A stretch of 64,000 nt of DNA from Galerina marginata (Eukaryota; Basidiomycota; Agaricomycetes; Agaricales; Galerinaceae): contig JAECYW010000023.1 in the NCBI GenBank assembly GCA_023014335.1, positions 930,001 through 994,000 on the forward strand, given 5' to 3'. Of the stretch, positions 1 to 12,200 are shown piece after piece (the stretch's first letter is position 1; the number at the start of each line of letters is the position of its first letter). Under the pieces are notes generated by a model that made no database searches, was not told where the DNA came from, and saw nothing but the letters and a program-made list of their open reading frames with translations. A program made the translations under genes and the position numbers.

Positions 1-451
1 ATTTCCCAAATGCAGGGTGCAGCCATCCATTGGGAGCGAGCAAAAGCGCGAGCAGTGGTGTGTAGCGGTATGTTTCTCGCGTATATGGACTGGTGTATCG
101 TCGGACAGTAAACAATCGAAAACCCCAATAACGCAAATAAGTTTAAGATACGCACTCTCCAACGTCCGATATAGGTCCAAATAGGGTTCTCAATGGCCCT
201 TGGGCGTGATTAGCATTGCCAGGACCAGGGTGTAAGAGGAACGACGCTGCGTCACTGAAAACGCGGTAATCGACATCCGTGTACTTCACGGCAGAGCGAG
301 CGTCGTGCCATTCGCTATAGAGAATAAGAGCAATCCTGATAATGGCAGAAGATACCAAAATATTGCGGAAGGAAGGTAGCGAGAGAAAGGAAGAAGACAG
401 CATGGCCACTGTTACATCGAGCTGGTCATCATTTTCCGCTTTCACGTGCAT
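1..451 (-). CDS. PIGM: GPI mannosyltransferase 1 (PIG-M), 5' part, cut by window edge
   Basis: PIG-M adds the first mannose to the GPI anchor precursor on the ER lumenal side. Exon 1 (451..156) carries the family's N-terminal segment: a hydrophobic stretch followed by the conserved '[18 protein letters not shown]' block and VFSDAASFL. The donor GTGCGT starts at 155 and the acceptor CAG ends at 90. Splicing them gives [20 protein letters not shown] across the junction, the hallmark YRYTPLL motif of the family. The rest lies beyond position 1. The ATG at 451 is the longest ATG start; an in-frame ATG at 403 is also possible. Family assignment is by recognised conserved motifs. Confidence 0.9.
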
Positions 452-686
452 AAGTAACACCAGTCGCCAAGTTGCTCAAAAGAATTCTCATTTACGCGTT
501 TCTGAGATGTGCAGCATCCATCCAGATAGGGATTGCATGGGTAATTATGGGCATTCAGGAAAAAGTGCTACTCAACCAAACAAGAAGGCGAACTATTTTA
601 CTAGTGAGAAGAGAAAACAGGATCAGTGTCATTATGGGTAACGCGACTTCACGAGCCGTCTGTGACAACGGTATACCAGACAATGT

Positions 687-1636
687 TCAGACCTAGAATG
701 ATTATTAGGAGGGTGTTTCGGCAATGGCATCAAGGGACATACATATTGAGAGAGCCATCGGAAACCTGAAAGGGTGGTAATGGATTAGAACCACAAAGGA
801 GAAAGACGAAATATAAGCTCGCCTTCTCCGTAACCTTGTCTCTGAACAACAGAGCACATGAAGATCTCAATGGGGCGAATGTCGCTGAGAGGAACCTTGC
901 CCTGAGTTAGAAGAAATTATCAGCATGGATTAGTCAAAATATGACTGTTCAACGTACTTTGCCAGTTGTCTGGTATAAACCAAGGTGATGCCTTAGCTCC
1001 TCCTCACTGACGGCACCGGGTGCATCAATCTTGTTACCGAGGACCAGGAACGGAACCTTTGACAATTCCTCGATCGACAAAAGAGCGTCGAGTTCGGCTT
1101 TCGACTCCGAAAAACGTTCGAAGTCAGCACTGTCGACGAGGAAGACAATACCGTCGACCTCAGGGAAGTAGTCGCGCCAGAGGCGACGGGCTTTGTTCCA
1201 TGTCATGAGTTCTAGAAGGCAGCGACGAGAGGAAGTAGCGCACCTTGTTGATGACCACCCAAATCGTGAGTAGTGAATTTCACATTTCCAATAGCCAGCT
1301 CTTCGGATGCTACAAAAATAAAGCTGATTGCTCTGATAGAAATGCAAGTTTAAAATGTTACATACTGGGATGAAGTGTAGGTTGCAGCGTGGCAAGTCTG
1401 TCATTTTTCAGCATGTGCAACAATGTCTATATAATCGAGGATTAGTATTAAGTAGTGTAAGAACGTCCATACCATACCGTTTTTCCAGCGTTATCTAGAC
1501 CAAGGAACAGGATTTTCGCATTCTTGTGGAGCAGACCTAGGTATTGCGAATAACACATCAGAGGTGTTCAAACCGATAAGAAAAACAACATACCAAGCTG
1601 CGAAAGGACATCCCAGAACCAGTTTAAGATGAACAT
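687..1636 (-). CDS. SAR1: Small GTPase SAR1 (COPII coat assembly)
   Basis: SAR1 is the ARF-like GTPase that starts COPII vesicle budding at ER exit sites. The start ATG at 1636 opens the amphipathic N-terminus [15 protein letters not shown]. Further exons give the P-loop [26 protein letters not shown] (switch I), DLGGHQQ (switch II), [26 protein letters not shown] (NKxD) and MCSVV. Two splicing features stand out. The intron 822..766 begins with GC rather than GT, and the reading frame requires it ([12 protein letters not shown]). The last intron (742..693) leaves a terminal exon of only GTC TGA (692..687), so the protein ends QYV. Length is normal for the family, about 190 aa. Confidence 0.96.
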
Positions 1637-1894
1637 TGATAGGGCTGAGTTTGTCTGTCAAACTCTAAGTGAGGAGAGGTTCAAAGGAAGACGAGCGCTC
1701 TTGAGCAGACGTGGAAGCAGTTCAAGTCCCTGAATACACGTCACACGTGTTGCCTTCAAATTGCATGTGACCTTTGTCACTTATCACGCGATTAGTTAAA
1801 TAGGCGCGCCTCGATCACCAACGACTTGACTAATGACCCCATTTGGCCTGAATAATTTTCAATTTTCAAGTATTTACGTAGGCTAACAAGCATT

Positions 1895-4542
1895 TTAATA
1901 TCTTCCATCTCCAGCAGTCAGAGGAGAAACGGTATCCTTCTTCAACATGAAGGTGATGACTCTATCTCGTTTAGCATTATACCTGAGTTTGATAATCCTT
2001 TCATCAAGGGAGCCAGCTTCCACCCCATCGTTTGATTCATCAATTGACATTGGTGCCGCAAAAGAAATACGGTCTTCTATAGGCCTTTCGCAACTCGGGC
2101 ACCTCGAGACCAAGGAACAGTCGTTGCAGAGGTAATGGCCGCACGGGGCGAGAGTCAATGTCGCCATTTCGTAGTGACAGAAGGCACAATCCCGTCTGAG
2201 CCCTTTGGTCCCTGCGGTGACCGGACCACGGAGTAAAGTGCCGACAGATTTCACTTGGGACAGCGGATTAGCCTTCGAGGCGTTGTTGGCAACCGGGATG
2301 TGTTCGTCGTATAGTTCAAACCATGGATACCCACTTTCCATGTAGGTTTTAGCGTCAACAGGCGTTGGCGGAGTCGGGAGTCCAGTGAGCGCCGCAAAAT
2401 GAGTTGCATTGATGATGCTGACGTGAAGTCGCGAAGTTTTCCTGAGGTCGTATGCACTGACGGGGAAAGGATCCTTATTGATCTTCTGCGAAATGCGGCC
2501 ACCAGCGCCGAGACCGCGCAACATAGTGACATCCGCTCCGCCCCCACCTCTCACGCGCAAAACGAGGTGGATAGTTGCGCGCCATATATTATAGTCTGGG
2601 TAGGGGTGAGGCGGTGTATAACTTAAGTTTGAAAGAAATGTACCATTCAAGGTTCGACCGTCCTCGAGTTGTCTCCCAGCGAATATGAGCCGCTGTTGGT
2701 CTGGGGTGATACCTTCTCTATCTTGAATCTTTGCCTTGACGTTATCGATAGTATCGCTGGATTCGGCTCGGATGAGAATTTTTTTCCCCGTGAGCATCTT
2801 GATAGCCACTGAAATAGGTCAGACAGCATGCAAAGTGGATAATGGAGCAGCCTCACGGAATCCAGGGGGGATGAAGTTGAGTTCCACATTGGCCTCCAAG
2901 GATATGCTCGTTTTCCCTTTCGGAGGGGTGAAAGCTTTCTGCTCGGGATTGGGGCCCAAAAGGACCAAAGGCTTTCTGGATTGACGTTAGCATCTTGATA
3001 ATATAATTGCGGATGATTGGCAGATAGATTGTAATATTACCCCTCGTTTTGCATGCAAATTGATTCGCCCGCCGATAACCCAAGCTGACGAGGAGTTTTG
3101 TAAAAGTCGAGTTCTTGATAATCGTTTTCGAAAAGGACTGTAGTGGAGTGTAGAGGGAAAGCATCGAACTGAATCCCTCCTTGGGTCTGTCATATGGGTT
3201 GAATATTTTGTCAATAGTAGTAGAGAGGTTCATTATACTTCACGACCCGTTATTTGGCCTTCGACAGTTAGACCGTGGCCAAGAGCTACAGCCACAAACT
3301 CTGAAGGTCCCCCGATCACAAGTGTTAGACAAATTGAACGACAACGGAGGATTGCTCTTACGTCGAACAACACCAGGTTCTGTCGAGATGCCATCCTTAA
3401 TAAAAAAACGCAGGCTAAGATCTAGACAACGGATAATTTGAAAGTGAAGGACATACGAGCCACCTGTTTATATCTTGAATCGGCTGCCTATTGAATCAAG
3501 GCAATGGACTCACAATTGACGGTGTTTACTTTCACTCAGGGCCAAGTAGTCTTGCTTTCCGAGTACTGAGACATCTCGGGGTGTACCCGTAAGTGCATTG
3601 ACGCCACCTACAGAGACCTTGACAGCGCAAGGCTTGATTGGAGAGAATGACATCCACATTGCTTCTCTTTGATACATATTCTGTGAAGATTTAGACATAA
3701 CCGAAGCAGAGTTAAATCATGAGACTTACTATGCATACTCCTCCCTTTGATAAGACTGACCGAGGGAGACGATTAACCAAATCTCCCGTATTGCTATATG
3801 CACGAAGGGTTAAGACAAAATTGAAGAGATGACAGACGAGACCACACACTATAGCTCGAACAACCCCAAGGACGGGGGAAGGGCAAAAGTTTTGTCGTTG
3901 TCTGGAAGTGACCACATTTAAAAAAGAAGAGATGTCGAATGGAGAGTAAGTTACCAGGAACGCGTATCGTCCTTGCAAAAGAAAATCAATAGGGTTGCCC
4001 AATACACAGTGGTCCTTTAACTAACCTATGAAAACCAATCCTAACTAGACCTCCGACCTCGATCATTTCATCCTTTATTTCTGCATCAGTGAAAGTCGAG
4101 TCGTTTTGACTCGTCTTTTCAGTGTCGTCTGTCGGATATGCGACAGGCAAAAAATAATCATTGTAATATTGAAGCAGAGGTTCGTCTCTAAAAAAACGAT
4201 ATGATGTTTCAACTAGGTGCGGGCTGGCTATCGACGTACATGTTGATTTTGCCACCATTTTCAAAGTCAAAGGACGACGCTCCGGAGGTAATTTCAACAT
4301 CGTAGGTATCGGCAGACAGGAATGAAGGTGGCTTCAAATCAGAAAATCCTAGTAATGAAGGTCAGTATCCTCCGATATTGCATTAAAAGACGTTGGAAGG
4401 CTGACCCGATTGTTCAAGGCGCTGGAGAAGATCTTCGTATTGCACAGGGACGCTGATACCGTGAAGGCAGACAGTTTGAGGGGGTTTGTCGAGGTAGCCA
4501 TTCAATGTGACGTTGACGTCGATAGTGGTTGGGGTAGCCATG
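1895..4542 (-). CDS. Ubiquitin-like domain plus RING-finger protein, multi-exon
   Basis: A spliced gene beginning at the ATG at 4542 ([17 protein letters not shown]). The middle exons read [19 protein letters not shown], a WLDGI-type segment (seen as [11 protein letters not shown]), [11 protein letters not shown] and [16 protein letters not shown], blocks I recall from agaric ubiquitin-like proteins. Next comes a clear ubiquitin fold around 2809-2560: [50 protein letters not shown], and after splicing [20 protein letters not shown]3HC4-type RING follows ([23 protein letters not shown]) near 2195-2060. Likely an E3 ligase or ubiquitin-pathway adaptor; the N-terminal function is unknown. The 48-nt intron at 2643..2596 contains no stop in frame. 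Exact exon borders at 3000-4300 are uncertain. Confidence 0.75.
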
Positions 4543-5085
4543 GGTTATACGGAAAGAAAGGATATTGGGCCGCGGTCATTTTATAGTCTGAATGCGAAAG
4601 CAGCCTTTGATCGAAATCACCACATAGTTACCATTGGAGAAGAATCACAAGGGGGCGACCACTCTCAGCACTGGACGCAGGGTGGTGGAATTTTAAAAAA
4701 TAGATTCTGAACTTGAAAGACCTCGTGTAGCGATTTGCATTGCTAGTAGTACAGAAATGACCAGAGTTGTAGGAAAGGTCTGACACTCACAATACTACGA
4801 ATAAGTAAGGAAGTTCTTTACCCGGCCAAACATCCTTCTGCGCTTTACCTGAATCGCCTCGCCGCATGGTGGATGCATAGGACGGGCACTGTCTAAAAGG
4901 TTGCGACAAGAGTCAGAGAAAAAAAATTGAAGGTTTTATACGACGTCTAATTTGTTCCTGTTTGGCAGCCGCTTCAGATTATCCTCTTTGCCTCAAGAGC
5001 TCTTCGAATGCCATGATATGTTAAAAATGTTGAAATTATGTACGATTAACAGGGACTCGTAAATAGTATAGACCATAAAACAGAT
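4543..5085. other. Intergenic stretch, no gene seen
   Basis: It lies between the start of the ubiquitin-like/RING gene and the 3' end of SRP receptor beta. It presumably holds the promoter of the former and the 3' UTR of the latter. I see no supported coding exon, RNA gene or repeat. Confidence 0.5.
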
Positions 5086-6084
5086 TTACATAATTTCGAT
5101 TAAGTAGTCCCATAAAGGCTCGAGAATGCTTGAGGCACTCTTCTCGTCAGTTGTCGAACCGTTAGACACAATGGTCGTCCCGATGAAGGTAATTTCTCCG
5201 GCCTCCCATTCATCAAACTTGAAAGTGGAACCTTCTTTCTCTCCGCATTCCAAGCCACCCAGGTCGGATCTTTCGCCCTCTTCGCCCAATCCCTCCACAT
5301 TTATGCCTCCACTTTGGGATACTCTTCTCTTCTCCAACTCTCGTTCAAGGATGGACTTCACCCTGTTTACTGCTAAGGCACTCGCACTAGTCTGTGCCGA
5401 TGACGTTGACTTGAACAAGTCCGATTTGTGGGCAATGATTAAGAGAGCCGGTTGTGGTTGTGACGGTGGCAGGGACGTTAGGGCATGCAATACATAATGC
5501 AAATGTCTGAGCAGGAGTTTATTTGAGAGGCAGCGCAGTGAAGTTGTTTGGCTGGACTTACTCTGCGACAGCTGGGGCATTGCGTGAAACGGTGTTCGCA
5601 TCGACAACGAAACCAATAACCTTGGCATCTGGAAGGTACTCCTGGAACTGGTTTCTCAATCTTGCATGGCCAGGGACATCGACTACACGTATTGATTTCT
5701 TGGGAGATAAAGATACGACAGAGGAGTTTGTTTGCATTGATGTTTGCGTTGGCAGGGTTTGGGCATAAGCCAACTAGCCTGTCTTTAGTTTGGCAAACGA
5801 AACATATTTGTGAACGACTACCTGAGATATGATGGAAGTTTTGCCAGCATCTGGAGGGCCAACAAGGAGGAACGTATTTCCTCTAGATTTTGTTTTTTTC
5901 CTACTAAGCAAGAAAAGAGCTTGAGGATTCGTCAATGACGGTATCCCATAAAGCGAGGAGTGAAAATACCGATCACAAAGAGCAGTGCAACAGCAAGAGA
6001 TAGGGCAGCCAATGACCGAGGTGTAAATGTGGCTGCTAGTGGCAGCACCTCCGGCGTACTTTGGGGGCGTATTTCAGCGTCCAT
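5086..6084 (-). CDS. SRPRB: Signal recognition particle receptor subunit beta
   Basis: The beta subunit is an ER-membrane-anchored ARF-like GTPase that tethers SRP receptor alpha for co-translational targeting. The start at 6084 gives a short acidic head followed by a membrane segment (LAALSLAVALLFVIG). The next exon has the P-loop VGPPDAGKTSIIS. The exon below carries VVDVPGHARLRNQFQEYLP (G3) and VIGFVVDANT. The last exon has LLIIAHKSDLFKS (G4, in place of NKxD/TKxD). The C-terminus ends in WDYLIEIM at the stop at 5086. Three introns are inferred. An acidic Gly/Glu-rich insertion precedes the C-terminal helix. Confidence 0.92.
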
Positions 6085-6732
6085 TGCTGTTGGGTCAGTT
6101 TGAAGTCAGCAATAAGCAGTGAGCACAAGGCAAGATCGAGGTGACACTGTTCATGGCATATTTGACTGTGCTTGGGACCGACGTCGTTGCCAAGGATGTC
6201 AATCACACACAATATCGAACACTGCCACAAATCGAAATGATCTCTAAAAATGGAAATCACGCCCACAATTGGTCAGAACCACTAAAACGGCGACTCTCAA
6301 ATTCCAAGCGAAACGGAATATACTCGAGTAATGCGCTCTATTGGGAGGAATCTACACTGAGGCTATGAATACTTTGCTTCTTATTATCTAATGTCACTTC
6401 TTGCAGTCGTTTACTATGTTTACACAACATCAATAGATTTGAAGAGCCTCAGGTGGACTCTGGTATTAGCACTCGGTTAAAGTAAATAGGTTCGAACCAT
6501 TCGAGAATCCGTTGAGATGTGGTTGTTCGTTGCAATAACTTCTCAATTCACTCGTGGTATTATGCTCGATATGCGAACTTTAATTCGAAATTTCGCTATC
6601 ACCAAACATGATCCTCTAGAAATTAAGCACTCATGAAACCACTGAATAATGTGCAACACAGGTGAAAGTAAGCTACTTGATAAAGCTAAGATAGTCTATC
6701 AGTCAAACGCCGATCCTCCCATACAAAATCTC
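6085..6732. other. Intergenic stretch, no gene seen
   Basis: It is the upstream region of SRP receptor beta and the downstream region of the secreted protein. No open frame shows family similarity. A palindromic GGTTCGAACC near 6490 resembles a tRNA B box, but no tRNA fold or A box surrounds it on either strand. Confidence 0.5.
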
Positions 6733-8112
6733 TTAACGTCTGCCGTTGGGGTCGTTGACGTTTCCAGAGATGTCAGAGGGTTGGAAATTGGTGCCCGAAG
6801 TGGGAGGGGGAGTAACTGTAGCGTCAGTTGCCGAGTCGGTTGCTGTTGCATCATCGGTACTGGTAGAAGCGTCAGCAGTATCCGTGGAAGTAGCATCTGT
6901 GGCAGTGGAATCATCGGCGGAGTCGGTGGAGGAGGCGTCGGTCGCAGACGACGCGTCGGCGCTGTCTGTAGCTGTTGCGTCGGCGGAGTCGGTAGAGTCA
7001 GTGCTGTCGGTAGAGTCGGTGCTATCAGTAGAGTCAGTGCCGTCGGTCGAATCGGTGCTGTCGGTGCTGTCGGTGGGGTCAGTTGAGTCGGTGGTACCGT
7101 CGCTGCTGACGCAACCGCAGGAAGAGACGTCTGCAGACATGCCCAAGGGGCAGGTACCAGCTAAAGTAAAATAAGTTAGAAGGTCGCCTCACAAATGACC
7201 ATTAGTGTATCTTACCGGATCCGAAAGGAACAAGGGGGGTGGTGGGAGAACCGAAGAGGCCTGGGTTCGCTCCTTCAAACTGGGTGTTGTAGACACCAAC
7301 TAACTCTGGGTTGATTGGGGTCTCAAGGCAGAAAAGGCTGGAAGGAATGACGCCCAAGACTTCAACGGAATGCCTTGCGTGCCTGCGGAAACTGAGGGCG
7401 TAGTTGATTAACGCGTCCCGGTTCCTGATGCCGTGGCCTTTGGCGAATGTGATCATGGAATCAGCAAGTTCTTGCTGGTCGCAAACGTCGGCTGTTTCGG
7501 AAAGAGCGTCGATTCCATAGAAACCTCCGAGGTTGGTGCACGGATCACCAGTGAAAATGTCTCCGCCACTCTCAAGGCATAGGTCTTCCCAAGTCTCAAC
7601 AAAGGTTGAAACGGTTTCTTCGAAAGTGACTGAAGTAGATACGGAGACAGAATCGTGTTCCGAAAAACCGTCGGAGAACCCGTGGGAGAACCCAAAGCCA
7701 CCTCGCGACCAGAAACGACGAGTAGCAGTCGAGTTGGTGGTGGCAGTCGAGTTATCCGTTGCAGCGGGATCGGCGACGGTGGCATTCGATGCAGTGGATG
7801 GGTCGGTAACAGTCGAATTATCGGCCGTGGTGGGATCGGCAACGGGAATATCAGTGCCCGACACGTCGGGGGACGTCGTTGTAGCCGATGGAAGGGAAGA
7901 TGCCACGGAGGCACATGCAGCCGGAGCGTCCGTGCGGCTACCATTTTGTTCAGTAACACGTTATGCGGGGAGAATGAAAAATATCACCTCTGCAAAATGT
8001 GACGGCGAGACAAAGGAGTGCCGTTGTGCCTGCGGAAAACTACGCGATCACCGAGGGGGGAGGCAGCGGCCGAAAGGATAACCGAAAGGAGGACGAAACC
8101 AAAGGTCTTCAT
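6733..8112 (-). CDS. Secreted Ser/Thr/Asp-rich protein, function unknown
   Basis: The ATG at 8112 starts a classical signal peptide (MKTFGFVLLSVILSAAASPL), followed by dibasic RR sites suggestive of Kex2-type processing. A short intron leads into a second Ser/Thr/Asp-rich spacer. The central domain near 7600-7260 has several Cys (GDPCTNLGGFYGIDAL, ADVCDQQELADSMITFAK), a basic patch (FRRHARHSVEVLGVIPSS) and LVGVYNTQFEGANPGLFG; I have seen similar unannotated agaric proteins. After an intron near 7170 the C-terminus is a Thr-Asp-Ser repeat that is probably heavily O-glycosylated. No GPI or membrane tail is visible. Probably a cell-wall-associated or extracellular protein. Confidence 0.7.
6930..7110 (-). 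repeat. Coding microsatellite-like Asp-Ser-Thr repeat
   Basis: Degenerate tandem 9-nt units (variants of 'gtcggtgctatcagtaga' on the plus strand) encode STD/SAD triplets on the minus strand. Units differ mainly at synonymous positions, which suggests an old or selected repeat. Confidence 0.75.
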
Positions 8113-9238
8113 GATTGTAAAATATTAAGGAAGCGAAAAGAAAACGAAATAAAAGAACGAAGGAAGGAGCTACCTGGCTCAAAAAAAAAGGAGAGAAATT
8201 AAACGAAGAACTGACGAGAGAAACGAGAAAGCCTTGGTCATTTTATACCCTGGTGTATTTGATTCATGGTGATCAATGTTGACAGCGGCATTATGGCTCA
8301 AGGGAGTCAGGAAAAGAACTGTCAACGAGGCAATGAGGGCGCTGTTTGTGCAGCGCCGAGAGCATTGGATATTTATGCACATCTGATAATCACATCTATG
8401 AATCAATAGACTTGAGTGTCATTGAGAAAGTGGTACATGCAGCGCATTCCCCGAGGACGACCATGAAATTCCGACCATATCCAACCATTGAAAAATCGAA
8501 CCAGGTGAACTAAGCAATTGGCTTGGCCATTCCAGCTCTACAGAATAATCGATTACGCATCACAAAATTGACTTCGAGCGCGAAAGGTCGTCACTGAGAT
8601 CTGTCATGAGAAACCAAGGTCTTTGGCAAGTAAGCGGTGTAATTACTGCCAATGCATGTCAATCAACTCACACAGCTGCCAATCTCTACCTCGGCCAATC
8701 GTTAGTGATACCGCTCTGGGTATCCGCCCAGTTCACATCCAGTTGCTGGTTACCACATATATGGAGGTTGCCATTGACGTAGCGAAAGGGAGCGTCCTGG
8801 TTTACACTTTCTCCCGCTCTTGAGCTTGAGGACGTAGCGGACGGTTATTTATATTTGAGGGTGACTTGAGTGTGCTATCAGGGACCCAGGAAGAACGTGG
8901 TCGGATACCGGCAGAAACGAAGAAGCCACCTCCGGTTGCTTTTTTGTGCGTCATGAGCATTTGCCTTGAAGTTGAAGAAGAAGTAGTCATGAGCATTGAG
9001 GGGAGAGAAGCAGTGGTTGATTTGGGGGGGCAGTGGAATTCAGAATTTCGGGCTATTCCGGGCCGGTAAATGTCGATCACGTGAAGTCGTCAATTTTTGA
9101 ATTGCCCTTGAAGGGCCTTTTCGCGAATCACCATCCGTCGCCAAATCTAAGGACCTATTCGAGGTCACCCCGTGCTTCCAGCGAGGTCATAGAACACCTG
9201 TTTACGCCCGTTATTTGATTCAATCGTATCCCGGTTCA
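8113..9238. other. Divergent intergenic region of about 1.1 kb
   Basis: It separates the secreted-protein gene (minus) from UTP21 (plus) and must contain both promoters. I see no convincing exon. The sequence just upstream of 8112 is purine-rich on the plus strand. Confidence 0.5.
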
Positions 9239-12200
9239 ATGATTGCGGAAGAGGATGTTTCTCCACCTCCGCGCAAGAGGCTTCGTCAAGACGACTTGGT
9301 AGCTTCGTCTCAAAAGTCCAGCAGGGAACCCCGTCTTTTCGCTCCCTTCAGGGCCCTGGGGCTGATCACGAACCATATACCATTTGTTGTGCAAACCCGA
9401 TCACACAAGGGCTCTACAGATGGCCCAAAAATACACCTTCTAACGTGTCTTGGAAAATCTTGGGCATTATGGGAAGGAGGAAAGATGACCTTGCTTTTTG
9501 TCGGTATGTATGTCATCCTATAGTTTGTCAGGTTTTTGTAATTCTAGAAAGCCTGTTGTAGGACCGGATGCACCTGAGCACATATCAAGCATGGCTATGG
9601 ATGGAGATGCAATTTGGGTTGCCTCAGGAATACATCTAATCAAATATCTGAGAGGTAAAGAGGCATGTCATGTGAATGTTGAATTTTTGTCATTGTATCT
9701 CATCTCTTATGCAGATTTCTCGACTTACGAATCCGTTGGAGACAAATCTATCCTTTATCACAATATTTGGCTCGCAATTGCTCGCGCTCACCGAAAATGG
9801 TGACGGAATGCTTATTTGGAACACCTCGGATGGAGGTTTGTTCTTTCTTGTTGGGACTGCATGCAACTTTAACTTTCTATTAGAAATGGAATCCGCCATT
9901 TCATTCGACCCAAATTTCTCCGCTACTTCCATCTTGCATCCTGCTACATATCTCAACAAAGTGGTTGTGGCCAGCAGTCAAGGCGCTATGCAGTTGTGGA
10001 ATACGCGAACCCAGTTTGTACTTATTTGAGCTTAACTTGGCTAGAATGACTTACCACACTCCTTAGAACGCTAATCCACCAGTTCAGCGCGTCACGACTA
10101 CTATCATCTCCTAATCTCATTGCACCTGGGCCAAATGAACGCGACCACGCCATTACCGCTTTAGTTCAATCCCCGGCTATTGATGTCGTTGGTATTGGTT
10201 TCACCTCAGGAGAGATTTCTGTCTATGATATCCGTGCAGATGAACGACTTATGAGAATGTTTATGGAAGGAGGTGGTGTTAGGGCCCTTGGTTTCCGAAG
10301 CGGTCTGTTGCCTTTTTCGCCGTAGAAATTCAGGATTTAACCCTAGATTCCTCAGACGGGCACCCAGTCCTGGCTTCAGCCTCCTCTGCCGGACATATCG
10401 CCCTATGGGACTTAAATGAGGGAGGACGTCTTTTAAATATAATTCGCGGTGCCCATGATGCAGCCATCACAGCGATTGAATGGGTTCCTGGGCAACCAAT
10501 TCTTATCACTTCTGGCGAGGATAATAGTGTCAAGGTAAGAAGACTTTTCTGTGTTCCTTATTCTCGAAGACTGATCTTGTGGCAAAGCAATGGCTATTCG
10601 AGTCACCAACGGCACCTCCCAGGCTTCTTAAATTTCGTTCCGGACATCAGTCCCCTCCCCATCTTATTCGATATTATGCAGATGATGGTAAGCAAATATT
10701 GACCGCTTCCAGAGACCGAAGTCTTCGTTGTACATCGGTTGTGCGAGATTCAAGGTCATTCGAATTGTCACAAGGTATAATACGGAACATTATCTTGATC
10801 TCAATATTAACAACATGCTTCTAGGCTCTCTGTTAAAAAAAGCCACATCACTATCGATACCCCTTGCTTCACTCAAATTTCCTCCAATAACGTCAATATC
10901 TTATTCACCCGCTCGATCCAAAGACTGGGATGACATTATGACCGCTCACACCGATGAAACTTTTGGCCGCACTTGGACAATGCTTGGGAAGCGGCTCGGA
11001 AAACACAGCTTTGGTCTAGTAGATGACTCCAAAGCGAAAGGCAAAGAACGAGGAAGCGTGGGCTCAGCGAAGGTGACATTTTTTTTCGACAGCTTTATGC
11101 GCTGTATTAAATGAAGCGGTTTTCTTTGACAGGCTGTGTGCGTTACAGCTTGTGGTAATTTTGGCCTTGCTGGGTCTTCAGCTGGTCGAATACAAATGTG
11201 GAACATGCAATCTGGTATCAAACGAAAGTCGTTTATTTTAGGTCCTTGTCCTCCCGAGGTGGCAGCAAGGTTTTATTCTGGGCTCGCAAAGCGAAGTGAA
11301 AGATCAATAACAGGCCTAGCAACCGACTCCTTAAATAGGGTTGTTATTGCGAGCACCTTGGACGGCACGGTTAACGTAGGTTCATTCTGATGCCGCCGAT
11401 ATATATTTTTGTCTGACGTTCTTGTTTTAGTTCTTTGATTTTCAAAGCTCAAAATTAGAATATACGCTGGTCTTGCCGTCAACAGCCGTTTCGATAATGT
11501 TGCACCGTGACAGCGGTCTGCTTGCCGTCATTTGTGATGACATGGTTGTTCGTATTATCGACATCGAGACACGAAGGGTAGTCAGAGAGCTAACGGGATT
11601 CCACGGGCGCATTCTTGATATTGTAGGCTTTTGTTGTCTTTTACAGTTGAAACTGCCACCTCATTTTTTCGTGAAGACCTTTTCACCAGACTCGCGATGG
11701 CTTGTTGTGTCATCCCTCGATTCAGTCATCCGGACGTTTGACATCCCAACAGGTCGCCTCATTGATGCATTTCGCACGTCAAGTCTAGCGGCCAGTATTT
11801 CATTTTCACCAACGAATGATTTCCTAGCAACTGCTCATGTTGATAGCGTTGGAGTATTTTTGTGGTAAGCGCCAATTGGTGTTTGTCCTTGGGCGGGAAC
11901 TTGGCTGACGTGGGCAAACCTAGGGCAAACCGCGCTCAATATACAAATGTGTCTTTCCAGAGTATCAGTGATAACGAGATCTTCGAAGTCTCTCTCCCGT
12001 CCACTCAAGGTGTGGCAGAAGACGAAGGTAAGATCTAAAGAAATTAAAATGGTTGGGTTGACGTCTCAAGATCTTTAGCTCTTGAAGCTCTGACTGCTTT
12101 GAAAGTCTCCGATGCAGCGATTGACGTTTTCTTGACCCCCCCTCAATTGGACGGCGAATTGATTACCCTGACTCTCCTTCCTCGGTCGCGTTGGCAGACC

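Noticed and set aside
1718..1734. GTTCAAGTCC resembling a tRNA B box
   Set aside because: It lies just upstream of the SAR1 start and has no matching A box or stems.
6480..6500. GGTTCGAACC resembling a tRNA T-arm/B box
   Set aside because: No A box, anticodon stem or acceptor stem can be drawn around it on either strand.
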